NCBI RefSeq assembly: GCF_030530635.1
Contig: NZ_JAUMUL010000023.1
Location: 1 to 44,885, forward strand
DNA from: Actinomyces sp.
Lineage (GTDB): Bacteria; Actinomycetota; Actinomycetes; Actinomycetales; Actinomycetaceae
Direction of reading: 5' to 3'
DNA length: 44,885 nt
Under the pieces are notes generated by a model. The model saw only the letters and a list, made by a program, of their open reading frames with translations, was not told the origin of the DNA and searched no databases. A program made the translations under genes and the position numbers. Below are positions 24,873 through 33,534 of this stretch, one piece after another (positions within the stretch are counted from its first letter, which is position 1; each line of letters begins with the position of its first letter).

Positions 24873-25637
24873 CTATTCGTCGTCCGTACCCAACTCGGCC
24901 GCAACCGCGGGGGTGATGTCAACGGAGGTGTAGACGTTCTGAACATCGTCCAGGTCCTCCAGGGCATCGATGAGGCGCATGACCTTGCGGGCACCGTCAA
25001 CGTCGACGGTCACAGTGGTTCCGGCCACGAACTGGGACTCGGCCGACTCGTAGTCCATGCCGGCCTCGGTGACCGCTGTACGCACGGCCACCAGGTCGCC
25101 GGGCTCGGAGATGATCTCGAAGGACTCGGCTCCTTCGACGACCTCCTCCGCACCGGCATCGAGCACGGCCATGAGGATCGTGTCCTCGTCGATACCGTTG
25201 CCCTTGGCGACCTCCACCACGCCCTTGCGCGTGAAGTTGTAGGCGACTGAGCCGGGGTCGGCCAGGGAGCCGCCGGTGCGGGTGAAGGCGACGCGCACAT
25301 CCGAGGCGGCGCGGTTGCGGTTGTCGGTCAAGCACTCGACCAGGAAGGCCACGCCCTCGGGGCCGTAGCCCTCATACATGATGGTCTGCCAGTCGGCGCC
25401 ACCGGCCTCCTCGCCGCTGCCGCGCTTGACGGCGCGGGTGATGTTGTCGGCTGGGACGGAGTTCTTCTTGGCCTTCTGAATGGCGTCGTACAGGGTCGGG
25501 TTGCCGCTCGGGTCACCGCCGCCGGTACGGGCGGCCACCTCAATGTTCTTGATCAGGCGGGCGAACAGCTTGCCGCGCTTGGCGTCGAGGGCCGCCTTCT
25601 TGTGCTTGGTGGTGGCCCATTTGGAGTGACCCGACAT
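24873..25637 (-). CDS. YebC/PmpR-family protein
   Basis: A 254-residue protein starting MSGHSKWATTKHKK, the signature N-terminus of the family. An inner block NRNRAASDVRVAFTRTGGSL is also typical. Members have been described as DNA-binding transcription regulators and, more recently, some as translation factors acting on ribosomes stalled at proline-rich sequences; which applies here is open. AAGGAG lies five bases before the ATG at 25637. It heads the ruvCAB series, an arrangement conserved in many bacteria. An open frame extends to 26000 in front of it but is non-coding. Confidence 0.92.
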   Translation of the reverse strand: MSGHSKWATTKHKKAALDAKRGKLFARLIKNIEVAARTGGGDPSGNPTLYDAIQKAKKNSVPADNITRAVKRGSGEEAGGADWQTIMYEGYGPEGVAFLVECLTDNRNRAASDVRVAFTRTGGSLADPGSVAYNFTRKGVVEVAKGNGIDEDTILMAVLDAGAEEVVEGAESFEIISEPGDLVAVRTAVTEAGMDYESAESQFVAGTTVTVDVDGARKVMRLIDALEDLDDVQNVYTSVDITPAVAAELGTDDE

Positions 25638-25754
25638 GTGCTCTCCTTGCAGTCTTCCGTGCCTCCCGCCTGGCACCGGTCGGGAGGGCGCTTGCGAACA
25701 TACCCGCTTCAAGTCTAGAGGATCGGTCCAAACCTTCCCGGTGACAGGCTGCCT

Positions 25755-25790
25755 ACACCCGTTCGTGCAGGTACAGGGGTTAGCGGGTGT
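25755..25790 (-). terminator. Weak hairpin at the end of the immunity gene
   Basis: ACACCCG (25755-25761) and CGGGTGT (25784-25790) form 7-bp arms around a 22-base loop that contains the stop codon of the immunity gene. It could end the toxin-immunity transcript before yebC, but the long loop and lack of a T-run make this weak. Confidence 0.25.
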
Positions 25791-26442
25791 TGTGGGGCCA
25801 TTGGTTGAGGGTTTGTGTGTAGGTGTCGGGGGTGCCGTAGGTGAGGATGGCTCCTTCGGCCACGGGCACGGCCTTGCTGGCCAGGGCGTGGGCCTGGGCC
25901 CAATGGGGTGAGTCACGGTGGAAGAACATCTTCCAGCCGGGCACGTAGTCGTACGGTTCGGGGCCTTCGATGTTGATGTTGCGGGGCTTGTAATCTTCAC
26001 GGGTCAGCGCGCCGATGGTGGGGTTGATAATGCGGGCTGCGGTGTGCATGAGCCAGTCGGCGAAGTCCTCGTCGGTGTCAATACGCGCCCCCAGGCCGTG
26101 GCCTCTGTGCAGGCTTATGAAGTGGGTATCGGGACTGGGCATGCCCAGCTGGATGCTTAGGCTGCTGCCGTCGGTGTCGATGTCGCCGCTGAAGAAGGAT
26201 CTGATGACGCCGGGGAGTTCCGGGTCGGCGCTGGCGTAGAGGGCCTGGCGGAGTTGGTCGAGGGTTTCGATGTTGGGGTTGGCCTCGGCCTGGACCTTGG
26301 TGTGCGCGGTCTCCCGCCACCGGTGGAAGCTGGGGTCATATGGCTTGATGGCTTGCATGAACTCCCACGCCTTGGCAATCGACTCATCCATATGCTGGTC
26401 AAGGCCCGGGCGTTGATTCTTGAATGAAAGGCGCCATTTCAT
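25780..26442 (-). CDS. Probable Imm52-type immunity protein
   Basis: A 220-residue soluble protein with no signal peptide. Its sequence (FHRWRE near residues 39-44, a region rich in Asp, and a C-terminal PEPYDYVPGWKMFF block) looks like the Imm52 family, whose members neutralise Tox-REase-5 nuclease toxins. The gene directly follows a Tox-REase-5-like gene on the same strand with a 42-bp gap, which is the usual toxin-immunity order. AAAGGAAAG precedes the ATG at 26442. Codon choice and the flanking intergenic DNA are visibly more AT-rich than in neighbouring genes, suggesting acquisition by transfer. Family assignment is by eye. Confidence 0.65.
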   Translation of the reverse strand: MKWRLSFKNQRPGLDQHMDESIAKAWEFMQAIKPYDPSFHRWRETAHTKVQAEANPNIETLDQLRQALYASADPELPGVIRSFFSGDIDTDGSSLSIQLGMPSPDTHFISLHRGHGLGARIDTDEDFADWLMHTAARIINPTIGALTREDYKPRNINIEGPEPYDYVPGWKMFFHRDSPHWAQAHALASKAVPVAEGAILTYGTPDTYTQTLNQWPHNTR

Positions 26443-26484
26443 GATGTCTTTCCTTTCATGCTGGCATCCTATTGTTGGTTGTGA

Positions 26485-27237
26485 TTAGCATTTAGTAGTA
26501 TTTGGGTGGGTGAAGAAGAGCTTGATGGTTGAGGGGAAGTCTCCACCTTTCTGGAGTTCGAGAAGTCGTTCGTATAGTTCTTGTTCGGCGATGTGCCAGT
26601 GCGTGGGGGTGTTGGCGCCGGTGGCACGCACCGCCGCGACCTGTTTCCAGGCCCGGTCAACCGCATCGTCGACAACGTGTTTGCCCCAGGGCTTGTTCAT
26701 GAGGTTGGCCAGGCCCTCGCCCTTGGCCTCGATGAGTACGCCGTCCTTGAAGCCGTCGAACTCCTTGCCGCCCACGTAGTAGGAGTCGTCCACGCGCACG
26801 CCGGTGACCTGCTCCTCATAGGTCGCCGAGCGCCAGGAGGGGGAGCTGTTCCTGCCCTTGCCCCAGGTGCCCACCCCGCCCTCACTGGACCCGCGCACGG
26901 GCTTGCGCACGCCGGGGTAGTGCTTGCCGGCACGCGGATCGAACAAACCGGGCTTTACCCCACCGGTCTCATCGGCCAGGTAGTTGCGCACGGCTCGGTT
27001 GCGGTCCTTGACGTAATTGCGCCAGGCGGCCCGGTCGTTACGCCACAGCCAGTACTCGGAGCGGGCCTGGCCGGCGGCCTGCCGGGACGCCCAGCGAGCA
27101 CCGCGGGCGGCCTGCTCACCCATGCCACTGGCCGCCCCACCACCCCGGCCAGCCGCCACACCCACCAGCGCTGCGGCACGGCGTCCAGAACCAACGCGGG
27201 CCGCCTCCTCCCGGCCTACGCGCAGCCTGAACGGCAC
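26485..27237 (-). CDS. Tox-REase-5-like nuclease toxin tail, probably missing its N-terminal delivery region
   Basis: A 250-residue frame. Residues about 155-225 carry a PD-(D/E)xK nuclease-type core: FDGFKDGVLIEAKG, with Asp161 or Asp165, Glu170 and Lys172 as likely catalytic residues. Gln199 and the block THWHIAEQE follow. This is the pattern of the Tox-REase-5 domain found at the C-terminus of polymorphic toxins. Residues 1-150 are an Ala/Arg/Gly-rich, then Trp/Arg-rich linker. No signal peptide, WXG or other delivery domain is seen. The frame is closed by a TAG seven codons before the GTG at 27237, and no ribosome binding site precedes that GTG. I read it as an orphan toxin tail or remnant of a larger gene; the true start is uncertain. 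Confidence 0.6.
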   Translation of the reverse strand: MPFRLRVGREEAARVGSGRRAAALVGVAAGRGGGAASGMGEQAARGARWASRQAAGQARSEYWLWRNDRAAWRNYVKDRNRAVRNYLADETGGVKPGLFDPRAGKHYPGVRKPVRGSSEGGVGTWGKGRNSSPSWRSATYEEQVTGVRVDDSYYVGGKEFDGFKDGVLIEAKGEGLANLMNKPWGKHVVDDAVDRAWKQVAAVRATGANTPTHWHIAEQELYERLLELQKGGDFPSTIKLFFTHPNTTKC

Positions 27238-27496
27238 AGCCGCCCGAACCGGCCGCTACCGCTCACCCGATCCCGCCGCACCTCCCACCACTACACACGG
27301 GCCCCGAGCAACGAATCACGCGACGACGATCCCGGACCCGCCAAGAAGGACGAAGACACCAGGGAGCCTCTCAAAGGGATGGAAGGGCACCAGCGAGGCC
27401 CTGTATGTCACAGCCAGAGATCAGACAAGCAACATAGAAGCAGCGAGCGAGAGAGCCAGGAGGCTAGAAGGGACCAGATCCCCGCGAGAAGATCGG

Positions 27497-28132
27497 CTAG
27501 CACTCGACGACGTGACGAACCCTGCCGTCCCAGCCATCCAGCAGCTGACGGGCGAGCGCCGGCAGGATACGAGGGTAGACGGACATGCCACCCGCGACGG
27601 CGGCATCCAACTCGTCCAGATCCCACCAGCGCAGCGAATCCAGCAGCTCCTTCTCCGTGGCGGTCCAACCCGAGAGGTCGACCGCCGCGGTGGCGTCGAG
27701 GTGCGTCAGGTAGAACAGCTCGTCCTGACGACAGGTGACCCGGTTGAAGTTGAACAGGGCCCTCCGCTCTACCACCGGACCAAGCAACTGCCCTTCTGTC
27801 ACGCTAATGCCGGTCTCCTCCGCCAGCTCCCGGCGGGCCCCACTTAGCGGAGTCTCCTCCGGCATGATGCCTCCGCCCGGAGTGAAGGCCCACGAGTGGG
27901 AGGTATCGCCGAAATCGTGCCCGATCACCAATAGGATGGCCGGGCATGGAATCTGCCGCAGCGCAATGACACGGGCGGCCCGCCTGAAAGGCAGTCCGGC
28001 GGCATTCAGGCGCCACTCCTGGGGGTCGAGCAGTTCCGTCCAGTTGGCCGGCACACGCCGCGGATCTCGTCCGTCCGCAGTCAGAGGGGAAACAGCCGGG
28101 CTGGAGGCGGCGGAGTCATCGGGTGAAGACAT
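27497..28132 (-). CDS. Nudix-family hydrolase
   Basis: A 211-residue cytoplasmic enzyme with the full Nudix box around residues 87-109 (GGGIMPEETPLSGARRELAE and the following ETGI). It would cleave a nucleoside-diphosphate-linked substrate; which one cannot be told. The ATG at 28132 lies inside the end of the PrsW-like gene (17-bp overlap), so the two are probably translated from one message. Downstream lies a 259-bp gap before the toxin tail. Confidence 0.82.
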   Translation of the reverse strand: MSSPDDSAASSPAVSPLTADGRDPRRVPANWTELLDPQEWRLNAAGLPFRRAARVIALRQIPCPAILLVIGHDFGDTSHSWAFTPGGGIMPEETPLSGARRELAEETGISVTEGQLLGPVVERRALFNFNRVTCRQDELFYLTHLDATAAVDLSGWTATEKELLDSLRWWDLDELDAAVAGGMSVYPRILPALARQLLDGWDGRVRHVVEC

Positions 28133-29312
28133 GGCGGTTCTTCACTATGGCGTCCAGGAGCGCCGACTCCTGCACGGCGAAATCGGCGTCCGCATGCCCA
28201 TCGATCGCACGCTGCCGCAGCTGCGCCAGCGCGGAGGCGGTGGCCAGGAACTCGCGCATCGCGCGGGCCGCAGCAGGCCCACGGCTTTTGGCCCAGCGAC
28301 GGGCGGCTGCACGGCCGGCGCCGGTTGTAATCATGGTGACCTCGGCGGGCGCAAACCAGCCAGCGCGCTGATAGTCGGCCAACCGCTGCCGCATGGTCAT
28401 GCGCTCGCTCCACCGCAGCCATGCCACCAGGCCGATCGCGGCGAGGAAGAAAGGCATCGCCACGTAAAAGTACAGGTAGGCGTTGAGCATTCCATTCCAG
28501 AATGCGTGCAGCACGATCGCGCATGACAGCCCCAGCGGGGTCGTCCACATCCACGCCAGGGGCGAGCGCATGCGCGCACTCGCACCGATCGCCAGCCCGG
28601 TGCAGCAGGTGAAGATGACGTGGGCGAAGGGAGAGGCGATCCCCCGCACGAAGAAGGTGACCAGCAGCGTGTCGGAGAACCGGACGAAGTACAAAATGTT
28701 CTCTGCGAAGGCGAAACCGGCGGCGACCACAGCCGCATAGACGATGCCGTCGACGGCACCGTTGAAGTTACGGCGCCATACCAGGAAGATAATGAGCACG
28801 CCCAGCCCCTTGGTGGTCTCCTCAACGATGGGTGCAGTGACGACCGCGGAGACGAACTGCCCCCCACTCACCGAGCCGGTGGCGTCGAGGACCAGCAGAG
28901 ATGCGGAGGTGTTGACCAACAGGGAGATCACGGTGGCGACTCCCGCCCCCCACAGGAAGGCGGTCGCCAGCACGGCGGGCGGCTCGGGTTCCCAGCGATC
29001 AATCCAGCGGACTGTCCCCAGCACGATGGTCAGCGGAACTAGCGCCAACAAAATCGGTACCAACAGTTCGGATGCCCCTGCGGCGGTGGATGCGTAGATG
29101 ATCCACAAGGTCAACGCCAGCCCGACCAGCCCAGCGCAGGCCATGGCGACACTGATCACGGCCCCGCGCCGCCGATGCACCATCGCCTGTGGGGTCCATG
29201 TCGGGGTCGGGGCGGACCCGGTTACGCCTGCGGACGGGTATGCACTGCGGCGGTATCCCTGGCGGGGTGCCCATGAGCTCCCGGGGCCGGAGAATGTGGG
29301 CGGTCCGGTCAT
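28116..29312 (-). CDS. PrsW-family intramembrane metalloprotease
   Basis: A 398-residue polytopic membrane protein with about eight or nine hydrophobic segments. The family's metal-binding elements are visible: EETTKG (glutamates next to a membrane segment), FAFAENILYF, the histidine in SPFAHVIFT, and LHAFWNG. PrsW in Bacillus cleaves an anti-sigma factor within the membrane; the target here is unknown, and no anti-sigma gene is in the window. The ATG overlaps the end of the LemA-like gene by 4 bp. A soluble C-terminal helical region of about 90 residues follows the last membrane segment. Confidence 0.85.
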   Translation of the reverse strand: MTGPPTFSGPGSSWAPRQGYRRSAYPSAGVTGSAPTPTWTPQAMVHRRRGAVISVAMACAGLVGLALTLWIIYASTAAGASELLVPILLALVPLTIVLGTVRWIDRWEPEPPAVLATAFLWGAGVATVISLLVNTSASLLVLDATGSVSGGQFVSAVVTAPIVEETTKGLGVLIIFLVWRRNFNGAVDGIVYAAVVAAGFAFAENILYFVRFSDTLLVTFFVRGIASPFAHVIFTCCTGLAIGASARMRSPLAWMWTTPLGLSCAIVLHAFWNGMLNAYLYFYVAMPFFLAAIGLVAWLRWSERMTMRQRLADYQRAGWFAPAEVTMITTGAGRAAARRWAKSRGPAAARAMREFLATASALAQLRQRAIDGHADADFAVQESALLDAIVKNRHVFTR

Positions 29313-30013
29313 GATGTGGTCTCCGTACTCCCGGTGTCGGGCTCCGCCGTGGTGGCATCGTCGATGTCGAAGGTCTGCGGCAGGGGGGCGTGTCCGGCCA
29401 AGTGCAACACGCGCACATCCAACGTCCGACGCTGCCGCTGGGCCTCGGCAACATGCGTATTGTGGAAGCGCCGGGCCAACACCAGCCGGTAGGCGGCCTT
29501 GTCGAGCCTCGCCAACAACTCCCTCCCCAGCGGCTCGGCGCCGAGGGCTGCACGCGCCTGCAAGCCTACGACGGTGCGGATCACACGAGACAGGTCGGAC
29601 TCGATACGGGCCCGGCTGCGGGGACCGCCGCTGTCAGCACCTCGCCGACCCGAGGCGTCCACATCCAGCCCGTCGTCCACCAGTTGTCCATCAGCATCGA
29701 GGGCGTCGTGGGCGGCTCGGGACAGCAGCAGCGCCGACGCCGGGTCGAGCAGACCGGAGGCTGCCAAATCGGCGGCCGCCTGTGCGCGGTGCACCAGTTG
29801 CGCCTCGAGAGTGGCGCGCGAGCCCAGTACCTGGCGGTGCAAGCGGTCCACCCGCAGCGCCTTTGCGTACAGGGACCACGCTACGGCAAGTACCACGAGC
29901 GCCGCAGCGAGGACGATTACAGCGGTACCCAACCATGCCGGTGAGTCCCCAGACAGGGCAAGTGTTGAGACTGGAAGTGGCGGCCACGTATGGGCGGACG
30001 GGTTAGGCAGCAT
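29309..30013 (-). CDS. LemA-like membrane protein
   Basis: A 234-residue protein with one N-terminal membrane segment (about residues 27-50: WLGTAVIVLAAALVVLAVAW), then a long helical region. The block YRLVLARRFHNTHVAEAQRQ and the ending HLAGHAPLPQTFDIDD are close to actinobacterial LemA-like proteins found beside pimA. Function is not established. The GAGGAG site lies just before the ATG at 30013. It follows pimA by 12 bp and overlaps the PrsW gene by 4 bp, so the three are one transcription unit. Confidence 0.7.
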   Translation of the reverse strand: MLPNPSAHTWPPLPVSTLALSGDSPAWLGTAVIVLAAALVVLAVAWSLYAKALRVDRLHRQVLGSRATLEAQLVHRAQAAADLAASGLLDPASALLLSRAAHDALDADGQLVDDGLDVDASGRRGADSGGPRSRARIESDLSRVIRTVVGLQARAALGAEPLGRELLARLDKAAYRLVLARRFHNTHVAEAQRQRRTLDVRVLHLAGHAPLPQTFDIDDATTAEPDTGSTETTS

Positions 30014-30025
30014 GGTCTCCTCAGG

Positions 30026-31207
30026 TCAGTCCTCAAAGGCGTCACGCAGTCGGCCCACCATGGTGCGTGAGCCGGGTGCGACGGTGACGCGGGTGTGGGC
30101 GGTGGACAGGGCCATGTCGTATACGTCCAGAACAGCATCGGTCACGGCCGACCAGTCGTATCGGTCCACAATAGCCGCTGCGGCCTTGCGCCGGAGATCG
30201 GCAGCAGCTGCGTCGGTGAGGGTATTAACGACGGCCCGGGCCAAATCATCGCCGTCGCCGGTCCGGAACAGGGCTCCGTAGGCGCCGGCACCGAGCACGT
30301 CGGAGAAGGCGGTCAGGTCGGAGGCGACCACATGGGTGCCGGCCGCCATCGCCTCCACCAGCACAATGCCAAAAGACTCCCCACCGGTCTGTGGGGCCAC
30401 GTAGCAGGAACACGAGGCGAGCATGGCGGCCTTATCGGAGTCGGAGACGCCACCGAGGAAGACCACCCGATCGCCGTAGCGGGCCAACGCCGCCCGTTCC
30501 TCACCGGCGTCGCCGCGGCCGGCGATCAGAAAACGGGCTCCGGGAATATGAGCCAGGACAGTCGGGATGGCGCGAGCCAGTACCTGCAAGCCTTTCCGGG
30601 GCTCGTCCAGTCTGCCTAAGAAGGAGATTGTGGGTGCGTCGATGGTGCCGACGAAACGCGGATCATCCTTCGGGGCGCGCGCGAAAGGAGCCACGTTGAC
30701 GCCGTTGGGGATCACCACCGCGTCACCGCCGTGGTATTGGATCAGGGTGCGGCGGGCCTCCTCCGAGACGGCGATACGGGCGGACAGCTTCTCCATCAGT
30801 GGCACGGCCACCGGAGACAGCAGTTCCCGAGCCAGCGAGCGGTCCATCGCTGCGTGGAAGGTGCCCACAACCGGACCGGTGGTGGCCTGGAGGGCAAGCA
30901 TGCCTACAGAGGGGGTAATGGGCTCGTGAATGTGCAGCAGATCGAATTCCCCCGCCGCGAGCCACCGGTTGGCGCGGCGAGCCACCGCGGTACCGAAGTT
31001 GAGGCGGGCGACCGACCCGTTGTAAGGGATGGCGATGGCATCGCCGGCGCTGTCGACCCAGTCGGGCAGTTCCAATTCCGGAGATGCGGGAGCCAGTACC
31101 CGAACCTCATGCCCGCGGTGCATCAGTTCCCGGGCCAGGTCCATGACGTGTACCTGCACGCCCCCGTGGGCATCCAAGGAGTAGGGGCAGACGATCCCGA
31201 TTCTCAT
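30026..31207 (-). CDS. pimA: Phosphatidyl-myo-inositol mannosyltransferase PimA (GT4)
   Basis: First mannosyltransferase of phosphatidylinositol mannoside synthesis. It moves mannose from GDP-mannose to phosphatidylinositol at the inner face of the membrane. It has 393 residues and a GT-B fold. The N-terminus MRIGIVCPYSLDAHGGVQVH is the PimA hallmark, with the glycine-rich loop GGVQVH. The GT4 E-x7-E motif is in GESFGIVLVEAMAAG. The start overlaps the acyltransferase stop by 4 bp. The neighbouring acyltransferase and CDP-alcohol phosphatidyltransferase genes complete the early pathway. Confidence 0.92.
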   Translation of the reverse strand: MRIGIVCPYSLDAHGGVQVHVMDLARELMHRGHEVRVLAPASPELELPDWVDSAGDAIAIPYNGSVARLNFGTAVARRANRWLAAGEFDLLHIHEPITPSVGMLALQATTGPVVGTFHAAMDRSLARELLSPVAVPLMEKLSARIAVSEEARRTLIQYHGGDAVVIPNGVNVAPFARAPKDDPRFVGTIDAPTISFLGRLDEPRKGLQVLARAIPTVLAHIPGARFLIAGRGDAGEERAALARYGDRVVFLGGVSDSDKAAMLASCSCYVAPQTGGESFGIVLVEAMAAGTHVVASDLTAFSDVLGAGAYGALFRTGDGDDLARAVVNTLTDAAAADLRRKAAAAIVDRYDWSAVTDAVLDVYDMALSTAHTRVTVAPGSRTMVGRLRDAFED

Positions 31208-32205
31208 GCGCCACTCCCAGTTTCACCCTCGCCGCCCGAACCCATGGTCTCGGCGGCGTGGCGGCGGGCGAGCCGTGCCGGGTCCAGATCGGCATCGAAG
31301 ACCGGCTGCAGCATATGCCAGTCGGTGGCGTGCGCGACCAGACGCGGAGACAGATCGGCCACCCATGCGCGTGTCCAGGCGACCGTCTGCTCGCGTCCCT
31401 CCAGGCCCGCGGGCACGGCGACGGGACGGATGGTCAGTACTATGCCCCACGGCGAACCGGCTCGACGGCGACGCCGTCCCTCCAGACGCTCATAATGCAG
31501 GGACGCGTTGTAGAGGGGCACTCCGAGCCGGACCGCCAAGGCGGCCGGTCCTGCAGCCACTCGTGCCGGATGACCGTTCAGATCGGTGAGGATGCCTGAA
31601 CTGGACAGGTCGCGGTCCGCGAGCAGGGCGACCACGTAGTGTCCCTCGCGGGCCGTGCGCAGGAGCCGGTCGAACACCCTCTCACCGCGGCCCTGGCCGA
31701 TCACCTTCATGCCCAAACCCTGGCGGAAGTCAACGAACTGTTCAAACAGATCAGCCGGCTCGAGCCTTTCGGCGACGGTGAGCACTTGGGCGAGCTCCCG
31801 GCTGGCCCAGGCGCCGGCGAGGTCCCAGTTGCCCATATGTGGCAGGGCGAGGACGATAGAGCCGCGGGAGATGTCCGCATAGACCTGAGGATCGATGTCC
31901 GGGCGCACGCGAGCATGAATCTGCTCCTGGCTCATCGCAGGCAGAGCGAAGGCCTCATAGAAATAGCGCATGTAGGAGCGCATGCCGGCGCGGGACGCAC
32001 GGCGCAGCTGACGGGCGGTGGCGTCGGGTAGCAAGCGGGCGAGGTTCTTCTCCAATTGCCCGACGCCCTTGTCTCCGCCCCGCAGGCGGTGCAGGGCCCA
32101 GGCCGCATCCGCCCCGAGCACCGACAGCCCGTAGCCGACGGGCGCTGGCAGCTTGCGCACATGCCGCCAGGCGAAGCGGTACAGGTCCTCAATGCCGATG
32201 CTCAT
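31204..32205 (-). CDS. Phosphatidylinositol mannoside acyltransferase (PatA-like)
   Basis: A 333-residue enzyme of the LpxL/HtrB-like lipid acyltransferase family. In mycobacteria the matching gene acylates the mannose of PIM1 or PIM2. The H-x4-D catalytic motif is HMGNWD in LALPHMGNWDLAG. The first 40 residues contain a hydrophobic stretch for membrane contact. The ATG at 32205 (MSIGIEDLYRFAWRH) has GGAGG upstream and overlaps the preceding gene's stop by 4 bp. A longer frame to 32529 lies inside that gene and is rejected. Position between pgsA and pimA supports the assignment. Confidence 0.88.
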   Translation of the reverse strand: MSIGIEDLYRFAWRHVRKLPAPVGYGLSVLGADAAWALHRLRGGDKGVGQLEKNLARLLPDATARQLRRASRAGMRSYMRYFYEAFALPAMSQEQIHARVRPDIDPQVYADISRGSIVLALPHMGNWDLAGAWASRELAQVLTVAERLEPADLFEQFVDFRQGLGMKVIGQGRGERVFDRLLRTAREGHYVVALLADRDLSSSGILTDLNGHPARVAAGPAALAVRLGVPLYNASLHYERLEGRRRRRAGSPWGIVLTIRPVAVPAGLEGREQTVAWTRAWVADLSPRLVAHATDWHMLQPVFDADLDPARLARRHAAETMGSGGEGETGSGA

Positions 32206-32840
32206 GCGCTCGCCTCCGCGGCCGGCCGGGTCAGTTGCCGGTGGACGGTACTCACCCGCTGAATCACGGTGATCAGCGAGCCGACGGCCACCAGCGCCAG
32301 GGCAGCGGTGAGCACCCATGCGGGCGCACCCAGGCCGACGGCGAGGACCCCGACGGCGGTGAGGACCAGCCGGTCGGTGCGCTCGGCAATGCCGACTGCG
32401 GCGGTGGCGCCCACGGATTCGGCGCGGGCACGCGCGTAGGGGACGGCGGCGGCCAGCACCAAGGTGGTTACGGCGATGGCAACCGTCCAGGTGCGCAGCG
32501 GCCCGGCTTGGAGGTGCAGGGCGGCCCATACGGCCAAAGAGCCGAAAACGGCGCCGTCGGCCAGGCGGTCCATGGTGGAGTCCAAGAACGCCCCGAATGC
32601 GGAACTCGTGCCGGTCAGGCGGGCGAGGATGCCGTCGAAGGAGTCCCCGATCAGCACGACCGCCAGCAGGATGGGACCGAGGATGAACCGCCCCTGCGGC
32701 AGGGTCAGCACCGCTACGGTTATGGTCGCCACCGTGCCGGCGACAGTGAGCATATTGGGGGTGACACCGATCCGGGCCAGCCCCCTGGCGGGGGCGGTGA
32801 ACAGGGCCCGCGTCACCCCCCTTCCGTGTTGTCCGAGCAT
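32202..32840 (-). CDS. pgsA: CDP-alcohol phosphatidyltransferase, probable phosphatidylinositol phosphate synthase
   Basis: A 212-residue polytopic membrane enzyme. The family signature D-x2-D-G-x2-A-R ... G-x3-D-x3-D is complete (DSFDGILAR, then GAFLDSTMD). In this gene context (next to the acyltransferase and pimA) it most likely joins CDP-diacylglycerol and inositol-phosphate to give phosphatidylinositol phosphate. Another head group cannot be ruled out by sequence. The ATG at 32840 has GAGGAG six bases upstream and lies 10 bp after the HIT gene. A longer frame to 33044 overlaps that gene and is rejected. Confidence 0.88.
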   Translation of the reverse strand: MLGQHGRGVTRALFTAPARGLARIGVTPNMLTVAGTVATITVAVLTLPQGRFILGPILLAVVLIGDSFDGILARLTGTSSAFGAFLDSTMDRLADGAVFGSLAVWAALHLQAGPLRTWTVAIAVTTLVLAAAVPYARARAESVGATAAVGIAERTDRLVLTAVGVLAVGLGAPAWVLTAALALVAVGSLITVIQRVSTVHRQLTRPAAEASA

Positions 32841-32850
32841 GGTGGGCTCC

Positions 32851-33534
32851 TCAGTGACCTCGACCGGTGGGGCCGTCGGTTTCCGAGCCGGTTGGCGCCA
32901 TATCCCAAGCTGCGGCCAACCGGTTCCGCTGATCACCCAGTAGCTGGGGCACCGGCTTGGTCTTACCGATGATCGGCATGAAGTTGGCATCCCCGGTCCA
33001 GCGCGGTACCACATGCTGATGCAAGTGGGCCGCGATTCCGGCACCCGCCACCTGCCCCTGGTTCATGCCCAGGTTGAAGCCGTGAGGGTTGGAGACGGCG
33101 CGCACCACCTCCATGGCGCGGGCGGTAAGGTCACCGATCTCGGCGCGTTCGGAGGCGGTGGCCTCGGTCCAGTCCGAGACGTGCCGGTAGGGGCAGATCA
33201 GCAAGTGGCCGGTGTTGTAGGGGTACAGGTTCATCAGCACATAGGCGGCCTCGCCGCGATGAACGATCAACGCCTCATGGTCGTCTCGGCCGGGGGCGGC
33301 GCAGAAGGGGCACTGGGCGGCGGAGTCGTCGGTCGGCCTGTCCTGCCCGCCGATATAGACCATGCGATGCGGGGTCCACAGTCGCCCGAAGGGGTCGGGG
33401 GTGTCGGCGGGTTGAAACGGAACTTCAATGCGTACGCCGTCAACGACCATGCCCTCCAGGCCCCGGAGTTCCGTGAGCGGACGGACGGCGTCCGTATCGG
33501 TTCCGCGCCACTCGGACTCGGCAGGATCAGTCAT
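32851..33534 (-). CDS. HIT-domain nucleotide hydrolase or phosphorylase
   Basis: A 227-residue protein with the histidine triad HLHQHVVP near residues 165-172 and a CPFC pair near residues 73-76. It resembles the mycobacterial HIT protein located between thrS and pgsA, described as an Ap4A phosphorylase; the activity here is inferred. The ATG at 33534 has GAGAGG seven bases upstream; a TTG two codons earlier is a poorer start. Its start overlaps the thrS stop region by 8 bp. Confidence 0.87.
   Translation of the reverse strand: MTDPAESEWRGTDTDAVRPLTELRGLEGMVVDGVRIEVPFQPADTPDPFGRLWTPHRMVYIGGQDRPTDDSAAQCPFCAAPGRDDHEALIVHRGEAAYVLMNLYPYNTGHLLICPYRHVSDWTEATASERAEIGDLTARAMEVVRAVSNPHGFNLGMNQGQVAGAGIAAHLHQHVVPRWTGDANFMPIIGKTKPVPQLLGDQRNRLAAAWDMAPTGSETDGPTGRGH

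Noticed and set aside
25638..26000. N-terminal extension of YebC
   Set aside because: It overlaps the immunity gene and precedes the signature MSGHSKW start, which has its own ribosome binding site.
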